Positions 55,160 through 64,000 of a DNA stretch of 64,000 nt are shown piece after piece. This DNA is from Saxidomus purpurata (Eukaryota > Mollusca > Bivalvia > Venerida > Veneridae): the NCBI GenBank assembly GCA_022818135.1, contig JAFMSR010000006.1, forward strand, positions 39,404,615 to 39,468,614, given 5' to 3'. The translations under genes were made by a program, and so were the position numbers. Each line of letters begins with the position of its first letter. Position 1 is the stretch's first letter. A model generated the notes under the pieces. That model was not told the DNA's origin and did not search any database. It was given only the letters and a program-made list of their open reading frames with translations.

Positions 55160-55465
55160 ACAGTCAACCCTGGAAACAAAGACCACTGTTGGGAAGCTAC
55201 AATGTGGTCTTTGTTTGCAGGTGGTCTTTATTCACATATGTTTCTACTATAGATGAATAGTGCACTGTGACCTCCTTGCTGGTCTTTATTTGCAGGGTGG
55301 TCTTTATTTGCAGGGTGGTCTTTAACACAGGTTTGACTGTATATTTTAAGGTTAACTTAAATGAATAGTGCACTGTGATCTCCCTGCTGGTCTTTATTTA
55401 CAGGGTGGTCTACATTCAGAGGTGGCCTTTAGTACAGGTTTGACTGTACATTTTAAAGTTAACTG
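55160..55465. repeat. Repeat with tandem 'tggtctttatttgcagggtgg'
   Basis: Starts acagtcaaccctggaaacaa and ends cacaggtttgactgta twice. Several ~20-bp units and a ~100-bp duplication (gaatagtgcactgtga) are present. Confidence 0.7.
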
Positions 55466-55919
55466 TTCTGCAGCTGTAACAGTTATGTTGTTTAGTTTGT
55501 TTATTTAATGGTAATGGCTAAAGCATTTAGAATATTTTGGCACTCACCTCTCAAATAACTCATGGCAAAATAAAAAGACAATGAGAAGTCTTTTTCAACA
55601 GAAATGTACACTTATCAAGAGGCCGTGTTAATGGCCTTCAAATCAAAAGTTGACTGGACTTATCATGGAATGTAATGCATACATCCAACAATGTGCCTTA
55701 AATCCCTTGCATTTTGGCATTGCGCTAAAACCTTACTAAACTATGTCTGACTGCAACAGTGCAGCACCGTTAAAAGTGTTATCAACTAAACTTGCCATAA
55801 AATGAAACATAGTAACTCTTTGCTTGACTTACTAGAACTATCACGAATACCCCATGAACACCACACTGACACAGTTTATAGACTTTATGTAACATTTGAT
55901 GCTTTAACTATTGGACCAT

Positions 55920-56605
55920 GCACAACTAGGCACTGTACTTATCACTTCTGTTAAGTATCATTAAATTCTGACAAGGGGTTTTGGAGAATCAGAGTCCACA
56001 AGATTTTATTATCTCCAGCCCCTGTGACCTTGACCTAGTGACCTGAAACAAGGACCATGCACAACTAGGCATGGTATTTATCACATCTGTGAAATATCAG
56101 TAAATTGTGACCAGGGATTTTGGAGATAAATAATGCACAAGATTTTACTTTCTCAAGCGCCTGTGATCTTGGCCTAAAGGACAATCATGCACATAGACAT
56201 TATACTGACTGGAAGCATGATCACATGCTGACAGTGGTTTTGGAGTGGACTAAAGACATTATACTCTATCACCTTTGACATACTGCTGGAAACGATCCAT
56301 AACAAATACATTACATCATCTGTAACATTTATTCTGCTAGTGGTTTTGGAGATAGAGCATCTACAAGATATTATATTATCTCAAGCCCCTGTGACCTTAT
56401 CCTTGACATACTAACCAAAAACATGAACCATGCACAACTAGACATGGTACTTATCATTTCTGTAAAGTATCATTAAATTCTCTGACAGGGGTTTTGGAGA
56501 TAAAGTATCCACAAGATTGTGTCTACAGATGGATGGACAGACAAGTTGAATCCAGTATACCCCACTTACACTTTGTGTACAGATGGAGTGGGGGGTATAA
56601 TTATG
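55920..56605. mobile_element. Element with ~160-200-bp internal repeats ending 'ggagtggggggtataa'
   Basis: Units recur with accatgcacaactaggcat, cattaaattctgaca and ggttttggagata. The end carries atggatggacagacaa and a G-rich terminus. Confidence 0.65.
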
Positions 56606-57104
56606 TCATTCCTTAAATTAGGCCAGAACTACTAATAATAACATTACGTTTTCCACAAAGAGACATCTATTACTGAATTATACAATGTAGTAGTAACTGG
56701 TCAATGACTATTTGTGTATACGAGTACATTGTTTGTAATTAAAACCACAGATTAAATGATATACATAGAGGATATGACAGATTTTAGAGTGTAGAAATAC
56801 ATGTAATCAAAACAAGACAAAAAGCAGAAACATATACACTTCATATCTCTTTCTAAATGTTCAAGAATAAAGCAAGTCTATTACTACAACATATTCTAAA
56901 CTTTGCAAATTCAATATGGCACAAGTAACAGAAATTGATAAGGCAATGTGGTACAACTAATTCTAATCATTTGCAGATAAGTACTAACTGTCACTAATTT
57001 GACGGGGCAAACAAAATCTTGTGTAGAACATTTTTGACTGGAACAACTATGACACGCGGGTTACATGATATATATATTTTGCACACAGTCATGATATAAC
57101 ACCT

Positions 57105-57277
57105 CTATTTAGTTCCGTTAGTGATTTTGCTTGCTAGTTTATTTTGTGTCGCTTCAAATGATGTCTGGTTGAAAGTGTCAAGCATTTGTTTTCGAACATT
57201 TTCTGTGAGATCAGTGACATCACTGGCGGTGAGGCCACGGGTGGATATGCTTGGCAAGCAGGTGATAATGAATTTTC
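57105..57277 (-). CDS. AGPAT1: AGPAT terminal exon
   Basis: Encodes [20 protein letters not shown] then [15 protein letters not shown] and a short polar tail, then TAG. It corresponds to the (P)ISTxGLT..DV..L...VR..M...F end of AGPATs. Confidence 0.94.
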
Positions 57278-60200
57278 CTGCAGAGAAGAAAAAATGGAAT
57301 TAAATAAAACATCCACTTCATGCAAAGTAATATTGTAAAATCGGATGCTTTTCCAAATCAATTTCTTTAGCTATACTTGCTCTGACCATCTGGTATAATT
57401 TCTGCAAGTCTTGCAACCAGAGTTTAAAAAAACAAAACACAAATGCTTGCACAATGCCCTTAGGCTTCATCTAATACTGTACTAAAAGAAAGGGTACAAA
57501 AGACAAGAGGCCACTGAAAACACAAATATCACAGTAATTGTAACCTTGACCTTTGACCCCAAAATTCAACTACGATCATCTAATGGTGATAAACAATGTC
57601 ACTTAAAATGCTTGATGTTCCTATGTCATAGCATTATTTAGGCTTCTGCAACCCTGACTTCTAACTTCAAAAGATATCACCAGCACAAGTGTAACAAAGT
57701 CTCATACCGAGTCCAGTTATACAGGGCATTATTTCGAGACAGAATGTAACTGTTCCCATCTCAAAAATGACCCTGGCGGCCATAATACGCAGAAATCCAC
57801 GTTTCCGTGGAAGATTCTCACCCCTGATTTATAACAATTATCAACTGTCCATTAGAAGTTTTCCTTTAAAATTTAAAGATTGTCGATCGAACATGTATCT
57901 AAACACTTACTTACAAGGCTATGGTGACCCTGACCTTTGATCCAGTGACCTCCAAATTGAAACAGTCCATGAACAGTGTCCCTACCAAGTTTGGGACCTC
58001 TAGGTCAAAGCCTTCTCAAGTTATTGAGCGGAAACCGTTTTTAAAAGTGAGGTTACTGATACCTTGACCTTTAATCCAGTGACCTCAAAATTGATAGGGT
58101 TCATCTACTGTCCATGAACAATATCACCTCTACATTTGAGACCTCTAGGTCAAAGCCTTTTGAAGTTATTCAGTGGAAACCAAATACCTACCGACCAACC
58201 AACACCTGCAAAGCATTGTCTAACCTTCTTCAAAGGCGGGTGTATAACAAAATATTGCAACAAACTAACTGTACAATATTCCAATAAGGAAATACCTGTA
58301 GTGAATTTTTTGTCTTTTTTATTGTAGAATTCAGTATACGAAGAGAACACGACTGGAACCACAGGTATCTGAAAAATAGTCAAAACTTTTCAATATTATG
58401 CATGTTACAGCACACTTACATCAATACATAACTACAATATCATAACTAGAGCTATCAAATGATAAGACGATCAACTATTTAAAGCTAGCTTAAACCATGG
58501 GTTTTTGTCAAAGACAGTAAAGTAGTAATAGCCTATAAGTATTACGGTCAGTGAAACTTGTTAAGACCTTGCTTAAATGTACATTGCCAATGCCTTATAC
58601 TGAATTCTGTAAGCCCAGTGGAGGGTAAATGAATTGCCCATGTCATATCAGATCATGAATGCTTTGTAACTTTTAAAATTGAAATGTATAGAATTAAAAA
58701 GCCCATGTCTTACATGGTGCCTAGATGATTCTATATATTCAAAAGAAAGCCATGTCAGTATTTCAAGTCTGGAAAACTGTGACAAATTTAAGTTAAAAGG
58801 GGCATTGTCAATAAAACAAAAACATTGGTGACGATGTTAAGAGTAAACAAGAATTTAAGTCCTAAAAATTTCTAAGTACAAAGTCAAAGGGCATAAATCT
58901 GTCAAAATCAAAGTTATGGGGTTTGCTTCCCAGATGAGGTCTATGATGGTAGATACATACTCCGAGTTTCAAAGTCAATATCTCAAATGGTTATGTCAAA
59001 ACATTTGACATTATAAAAATTTTTACTAAGTATTCTAAGTTAAAAAGGGGCATAAATCTGTATAAAATCCAACACAGAATTACGGGGATTGTTTCCTCAG
59101 GTGTTGGGGTATGATTGTAAACAAGTATTCCAAGTTTCAAAGTCAATACCTTGATAGTATTCAAGTTGACTTTATAAAAATCTTTAACAAAAGACATATA
59201 CATTAAAAAGGGGCATAATCTGTCAAAAATCAAAACGGAGTTAAGATGATTGTTTCCTCAGGGTAGATGCTATGGTAAAGATATATTTTGATTAAGTCAA
59301 TACCTTTGACAATTTGCAAGATATTTAATTTATAAAAACTTTAACCAGAAATGGGGTTAAAAAGAGGCAAAAATCTGTCAAAAATTCAAAACAAGTATGG
59401 GGTTTGAGTTATGGTAAACATACAGTTTGAGTTTCAAGTCAATACTTTATAGTATTCAGGATATTTGACTTTACCAAAAACTTTAACAAAAATTTTCTAA
59501 GTTAAAAAGGGGCATAAATCTGTCAAAAATCAAAACAGAGTTAAGAGGATTGTTTCTTCAGGTGTAGATGTTGATGGTAAACATAGTATTGTGAGTTTCA
59601 AGTCAATACCTCAATGTTTGATAATAGCAAGATTTTGAGTTTATAAAAAACTTTAACCAAGCTAAACACTTTCTAAGTTAAAAAGGGGCATAAATCTGTC
59701 AAAAATCAAAACAGAGTTATGGGGATTGTTTCTTCAGGTGTAGATGTTGATGGTAAAGAAATATTTTGAGTTTCAAGTCAATACCTTTGATAGTATTCAA
59801 GATATTTGACTTTATTAAAAACTTTAACCAACGCAGACGCCGACGCCGACGCCGGGGCGAGTGCAATAGTCTCCTTATTATTTGAATAGTCGAGCTAATG
59901 ATAAGAGATAACGATTTAAACCTAACTATACCCATCGCTCAAGCAGTAAAGTAGTAACAGCCTATGTTTTACCAGTGCTTGGATGGCTAAATGAATTGCC
60001 AATGTTATACCTGTGCCCAGGAGGCTAAATGAATTGCCCATGTCATATCAGTCCTGTGCTTAGATGGCTAAATGAATTGCCCATGTCTTACTGGTGCCTA
60101 GATGAATAAAAAGCCACCCTCTTACTTGTGCCTGGATGGCTAAATGGTAGTTATGCAGCAATATTCCAGTATACCGTTAGTTTGAAATACGAAGCCGGGC

Positions 60201-61013
60201 CGATAAGTACTGTGGTACAAACTCACGTCGCTATTCAGTTAAGGAACACCCACTGACACATTGCTATGAATTCAATGTAAATACAGTAAAACTTCGAACC
60301 CGAGGTAGCGAGAGGATGAGTAAAATGCTCCAGTTATCCAAGTCCTCGAGTTATCTGAATCATGGAAAGTTTACAAGTTTTTTCTGCCTTGAAGTATCTT
60401 ATGAACAAGGTGTATAAAATATATTTTATTTTTTTCAACGAATGTATAATAAAATATAAATAAAGATCATATCATATCCCCGAGATTGGGTCCTTCACTA
60501 GATTGCTTGGACACAAAGTTAATTTCTGACATGACAATTCGATAGAGTTGCCGCAGGTAATTTAGTAAGAAATCTACCTGGCGGTACCACAGATGGGGAC
60601 CCAATATGGGTTGGCTGAATTGCAGTTTATCGCAATACAGGTTTGACCATATCCTTGCACCCCTAATAAAGAAACCGTCAATGTCTTCCCTGTGCCTGGA
60701 CAGTGGAATGAACTGCCCATGACTTCCCTGTGCCTGGATGGTGGAATGAACTGCCCATGACTTCCCTGTGCCTGGACAGCGGAAAGAATTGCCCATGACT
60801 TACATGTGCCTGGATGGCTAAATGTACTGCCCATGACTTACTTGTGCCCAGATGGCTAAATTAACTGCCCATGTCTTCCCTGTGCCTGGATGGCAGAATG
60901 AATTGCCCATGACTTACCTGTGCCTGGACGGCTAAATGAAATGCTCCTTTCTTAAATGGCATCATGCTACCATCATGATTTCTGGTGCCCTCTGGAAATA
61001 CCAGTAATTTGAT
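57105..61013 (-). CDS. AGPAT1: 1-acyl-sn-glycerol-3-phosphate acyltransferase, 3' part (AGPAT1/2 type)
   Basis: Three coding exons (61013-60918, 58368-58296, 57277-57105 with TAG at 57107-57105) join in phase. The enzyme acylates lysophosphatidic acid to phosphatidic acid in the ER membrane. The visible part holds the PlsC-family motif [16 protein letters not shown], whose EGTR arginine contacts the substrate phosphate. The [10 protein letters not shown] helix, motif IV-like [17 protein letters not shown] and the C-terminal helix follow. These match animal AGPAT1/2 closely, slightly nearer AGPAT1 (NHxGSM). The catalytic NHx4D exon and transmembrane segments are absent and must lie beyond the right edge, because nothing coding is seen in 61014-64000. 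The first visible exon's donor region is embedded in a tandem array of copies of itself. Confidence 0.95.
57503..58245. mobile_element. Element with ~140-bp internal repeats ('ccttgacctttgatccagtga')
   Basis: Two clear units (57917 and 58060 regions) with gacctctaggtcaaagcctt. It begins near acaagaggccactgaaaac and fills the last AGPAT intron. Confidence 0.65.
58296..58368 (-). CDS. AGPAT1: AGPAT penultimate exon
   Basis: Encodes [20 protein letters not shown] then KFTT and the first base of Gly. The acceptor is tttcag and the donor GTATTT. Confidence 0.95.
58445..59898 (-). mobile_element. Hairpin-ended element with ~180-bp internal tandem array
   Basis: On the minus strand it starts ttagctcgactattcaaata. 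Its interior has six or so diverged units with aaaaaggggcataaatctgt and gtttcaagtcaatacctt. The other end resembles agagctatca at 58448. It belongs to the same family as 8637-9787. Confidence 0.65.
59960..60955 (-). repeat. 38-bp satellite derived from an AGPAT exon/splice-donor junction
   Basis: The word tgtgcctgg recurs at 60691, 60729, 60767, 60805, 60843, 60881 and 60919, exactly every 38 bp. The last copy is the genuine end of the AGPAT exon. Diverged units continue at about 59974, 60012, 60055, 60092 and 60127. Each unit contains the exon end, the donor and about 12 intron bases. Confidence 0.9.
60180..60660. mobile_element. Insertion within the splice-donor satellite
   Basis: Separates the two blocks of the satellite. 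It contains acagtaaaacttcgaaccc and ctcgagttatctgaa, resembling pogo/Tigger-type ends. No coding capacity is seen. Confidence 0.45.
60918..61013 (-). CDS. AGPAT1: AGPAT exon with the FPEGTR motif
   Basis: Thirty-two codons, phase 0 at both ends, running from [11 protein letters not shown] to [10 protein letters not shown]. The donor CAG|GTAAGT is the 3'-most unit of a 38-bp satellite. Confidence 0.96.
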
Positions 61014-61974
61014 CTAAAAACAATACAAGAATTTCCATAAAATTTATAACAGAAACAACATTATAATATGTACATGCATGTCAAGAGAAAGATGAAAACA
61101 CCATGAATTTCATCAGTTTTACTCAGGTGTCAAGCATTTAAATAAGCTGCTACCTTTTACAATAAGTCATTTAAGAGTGCAAAAAAAGATTTTCTTTTCC
61201 CATAATAACATCTCTAAAAAGACATTTAAAACTTCAGCAAATATTTCTGTCAAATTCTTGTTACGCCCGGTTGCATTCAGCAATGAGATAACAGTGAAAT
61301 TGTAAACTTAATTTTATGATATACATGTAGTAATATTAATTATTATGCTTTAATCCTTTCATGTAAACTGTGATACATACATGTATATGTAGCAGTTAAC
61401 ACACCTAAAATAATTATCTAACTACAGTCTACAACATCTACTTTATCACACTTAAGTTTATTATTTTAAGCTACAATTTTGCCATGAAAATGCAGTCATA
61501 ATGTAAACTGTTTACATGCAGAAATAACAACATTCAGACCTTAGCTGATACATTATAACCCTTCAAGAAGCAATTTTACCATACCCTACATGAACTATGT
61601 AATCCCATCATTATGCAGACCATTATTCATGCTATGAAGGTACAGATGCTGTGTTTATTACGAACATGCAAGAATTAAGAACCAAAAACCTGCATTCAAT
61701 ATACATGTAGTAAACAATCATGTAATGCCATAATGTAAAGAATGTGTGTAAACTAAGAATGTGCAGAAATTATGTAAACTTTAAGATAGTGCAACAATTT
61801 ATTTAACTTTAATAAGGATATGCTATAATTATGTAACCTTATGATGGAAATGCAGTCATTATGTAAATAGGAAAATCTTATAAAAAAGATGTGTATTTTT
61901 CTGTGAACTAAAACTGTGCATCATGTAGCTATGTAAACGTTATAATATGTTGTAAACTAAGAATTACAGCCATT
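61014..61974. other. AGPAT intron, no feature seen
   Basis: AT-rich intronic sequence with repeated 'atgtaaac' and 'acatgtag' words. No upstream AGPAT exon was found here. Confidence 0.5.
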
Positions 61975-62505
61975 TAAAGAAAAAGCAGTGAATATTTAGA
62001 ACAAGCAATCATTACATACTAGATTAAGTTGTCATTCTTAAGAACAAGCACTCATTATACAGATCAAGTAGTCATTCTTTAGAACAAGCATTCATTTTAT
62101 ATCAAGTTGTCATTATTTAGAACAAGCAATCCTTATATAGATCAAGTAGTCATTCTTTAGAACAAGCAATCATTATATATCAAGTTGTCATTATTTAGAA
62201 CAAGCAATCATTATTTAAAACAAGCAATCATTATATAGATCTAGTAGTCATTCTTTAGAACAAGCAATCATTATATAGTCATTCTTTAGAACAAGCAATC
62301 ATTATATAGATCAGGCAGTCATTCTTTAGAACAAGCACTTGTTATATAGATCAAGCAGTAATTATTTAGAACAAGCAATTGTTATGTTGAACAAGCAGTC
62401 ATTGTTTAGAACAAGCAATTATTGTTATATAGATCAAGCAAGTAGTATTCAGAACAAGCAATTGTTATAAAGATCAAGTAATCATTCTTTAGAACAAACT
62501 AGAGC
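61975..62505. repeat. ~40-bp tandem array 'agaacaagcaatcattatatagatcaag', left part
   Basis: About twelve imperfect units alternating agaacaagcaatcattatat and agatcaagtagtcattcttt. The array resumes at 63425 after an insertion. Confidence 0.85.
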
Positions 62506-63266
62506 TATCACTAAATGTGATCAATACCCCCGAAAGACTGCTTTATAAACTAAGGAAGTTCGTAGTAACAGAATACCTTGCAAACAAACTAAAAAGAGAT
62601 ATTGTTCTTGGCAATAACTCTGTAATTTGTCAAGATAGAGTTATGATTGTTGTTTTTTTGGGGTTGGGTTTTGGGGGGGGGGTTTTTGGTTTTAAGTATG
62701 TAGCACTGGACATTTTTTTTGGGGGGGGGGGGTTTTTTGGAGATATTTTTTATTTTTAATTATAATTTTTTTTTTTTTTTCGGAAATAAATTCAACAAAG
62801 GGCAATAACTCTGAAATGAGTCAAAAACAGTTAGTTCTTTTGCACTTCATTCTCTCATTTGTGCTTGACCGTATAAAGTTGTATTGAATTCCAACCAGTA
62901 GTTTTGAATTATACCCCGGACAAGCAAAAGTAACAAAGGGCAAAACTCTGTAATTAGTCAAGATGGAGTTTTGGTTCCGTGCACTGCACTTCCTCTCATT
63001 GTGTTTGACCATTGAATGAAGTGTATTGAATTCCAACTAGTAGTTTTCGACTTATGCTCTAGACCAGGAAAAGTAACCAAGGGAATAACTCCGTTATTAG
63101 TCCAAGATGGAGTTATGGGTCTTGTGCACTGCTTCCCCCAAGTGGTTGGCCATTGTATGAAGTTGTATTGAAATCCAGCCAGTAGTTTTCAAGTTATTTC
63201 GGACAAGGAAAAGCAACAAAGGGCAATAACTTTAATTAGTCAAGATGGAGTTATGGTTCTTGTGCA

Positions 63267-63305
<39 letters not shown>

Positions 63306-63424
63306 TTTTTTTTTTTTTGTTTTTTTTTTTTTTTTGTGGAAAAAAAAAAAAAAAAAAACCCCCACCCCCCAACCACCAACCAGGGGGTGGGTTTTTTTTC
63401 CCTTCTCTTTTTTTTTTGGGTTTA
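62503..63424. mobile_element. Element inserted inside the 40-bp array
   Basis: Begins aactagagctatcactaaat. The interior has ~150-bp units around aaagggcaataactctgtaa and attccaaccagtagttttga at about 62800, 62940, 63085 and 63215. It ends in homopolymer tracts. Confidence 0.6.
63267..63420. repeat. Homopolymer cluster (G37, T, A, C tracts)
   Basis: A run of 37 G is followed by long T runs, an A run and C/G-rich blocks. A similar G/T patch lies at 62655-62780. This looks more like a base-calling or consensus failure than natural sequence. Confidence 0.6.
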
Positions 63425-63610
63425 ACAATTGTTATATAAATCAAGCAGTCACTACTTTAGAACAAGCAATCATTATATAGAACAAGCAGTCACTCTTTAG
63501 AACAAGCAATCATTATTAGAACAGGCAGTCACTCTTTAGAACAGTCATACTCATAAAGAACAAGCAGTTACTCATTTTACAACATGCAGTCATATAGTTT
63601 TTCTTTCAGA
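63425..63610. repeat. ~40-bp tandem array, right part
   Basis: Same unit as 61975-62505 (tagaacaagcaatcattata, aagcagtcactctttagaac). Confidence 0.8.
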
Positions 63611-63837
63611 ACAGGTAACCACTAAAGATGTCGGACTCATACGTCTGAAAGTTTCATCTTTTTCGAACTGATGAACCATGTCTTTCAATTAATCTACAAA
63701 TGAGGTCTGAAGCCATATAACCAATCATTCTCCTATAATGTGATAAATGTATTTCACACAAAAGGAGCAAAGACAGAACGATTCTCATGATTCTGAAATA
63801 TGAGTGTATTGTTTTGTTCGTTGTTTATGTTGTAGGA

Positions 63838-64000
63838 GTTTAAAGCCCGTTACAACCATGCTTTTTGGTCATTTTAACAGGCCGGCAGTTTACCTAATAA
63901 TCGCTTTCTGGGTAGAACAAGTAGTTTACTCCTATCCTGCGTAAGAAACTGCCAAATGTCATACATGAAGAGACATGGTTGATAGCAGGGCACCAACCCA
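63838..64000 (-). mobile_element. SINE copy 4, cut by the window edge
   Basis: Minus strand: gggttggtgccctgctatca (B-box region), tggcagtttcttacgcagga, then the tail cctgttaaaatgaccaaa. The tRNA-like head lies beyond the right edge. Confidence 0.7.

Noticed and set aside
60467..60834. 109- and 86-codon minus-strand frames with repeated '[13 protein letters not shown]'
   Set aside because: They are read-throughs of the 38-bp splice-donor satellite. No independent evidence supports translation.
63232..63480. Poly-Gly/poly-Pro reading frames on both strands
   Set aside because: They arise from the homopolymer cluster, not from coding sequence.

Overview
The window is eukaryotic nuclear DNA. 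It is AT-rich and has short exons in long introns, with metazoan splice sites and no operons. The repeat content points to a bivalve mollusc, probably clam-like. There are non-autonomous rolling-circle-like elements with internal ~150-200 bp tandem arrays, tRNA-derived SINEs, and many copies of a palindromic MITE built around 'gatcatgatc'. The species cannot be fixed from the sequence alone.

Layout. (1) 1504-26036, minus strand: a complete 14-coding-exon gene for the tetratricopeptide protein TTC16. The exons join in phase to an 800-residue protein. (2) 10732-12869, plus strand: an intronless Mab-21/cGAS-like nucleotidyltransferase-fold gene with C-terminal TPR-like helices, nested antisense in a TTC16 intron. 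One in-frame TGA splits it. (3) About 26.1-27.46 kb: the interval between TTC16 and a divergent plus-strand gene. It holds a duplicated tRNA-like repeat and YY1-like and NRF1-like promoter motifs. (4) 27460-46237, plus strand: a 16-exon gene for a 1065-residue, mostly disordered basic protein with about eleven RPxS[A/G] motifs. I do not recognise its family. Intron 1 holds a LINE 3' fragment. (5) 46238-57104: no confident gene, mostly repeats, plus one orphan exon-like segment at 48413-48490. (6) 57105-61013, minus strand: the last three coding exons of a 1-acylglycerol-3-phosphate acyltransferase (AGPAT1/2 type), whose 5' part lies beyond the right edge. (7) 61014-64000: tandem arrays and transposon remnants in the upstream AGPAT intron.

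How the genes relate. TTC16 and the RPxSA gene are head-to-head and may share a TATA-less promoter, which suggests co-expression, perhaps in ciliated cells (inference). The Mab-21-like gene belongs to a family that includes cyclic-dinucleotide-producing innate sensors and is independent of its host gene. AGPAT makes phosphatidic acid for lipid synthesis.

The most unusual observations are four. A 38-bp satellite appears to have grown from an AGPAT exon/splice-donor junction. A set of elements with unrelated internal monomers share terminal hairpins. The RPxS[A/G] motif series is split over nine exons. The Mab-21-like gene carries a single stop.
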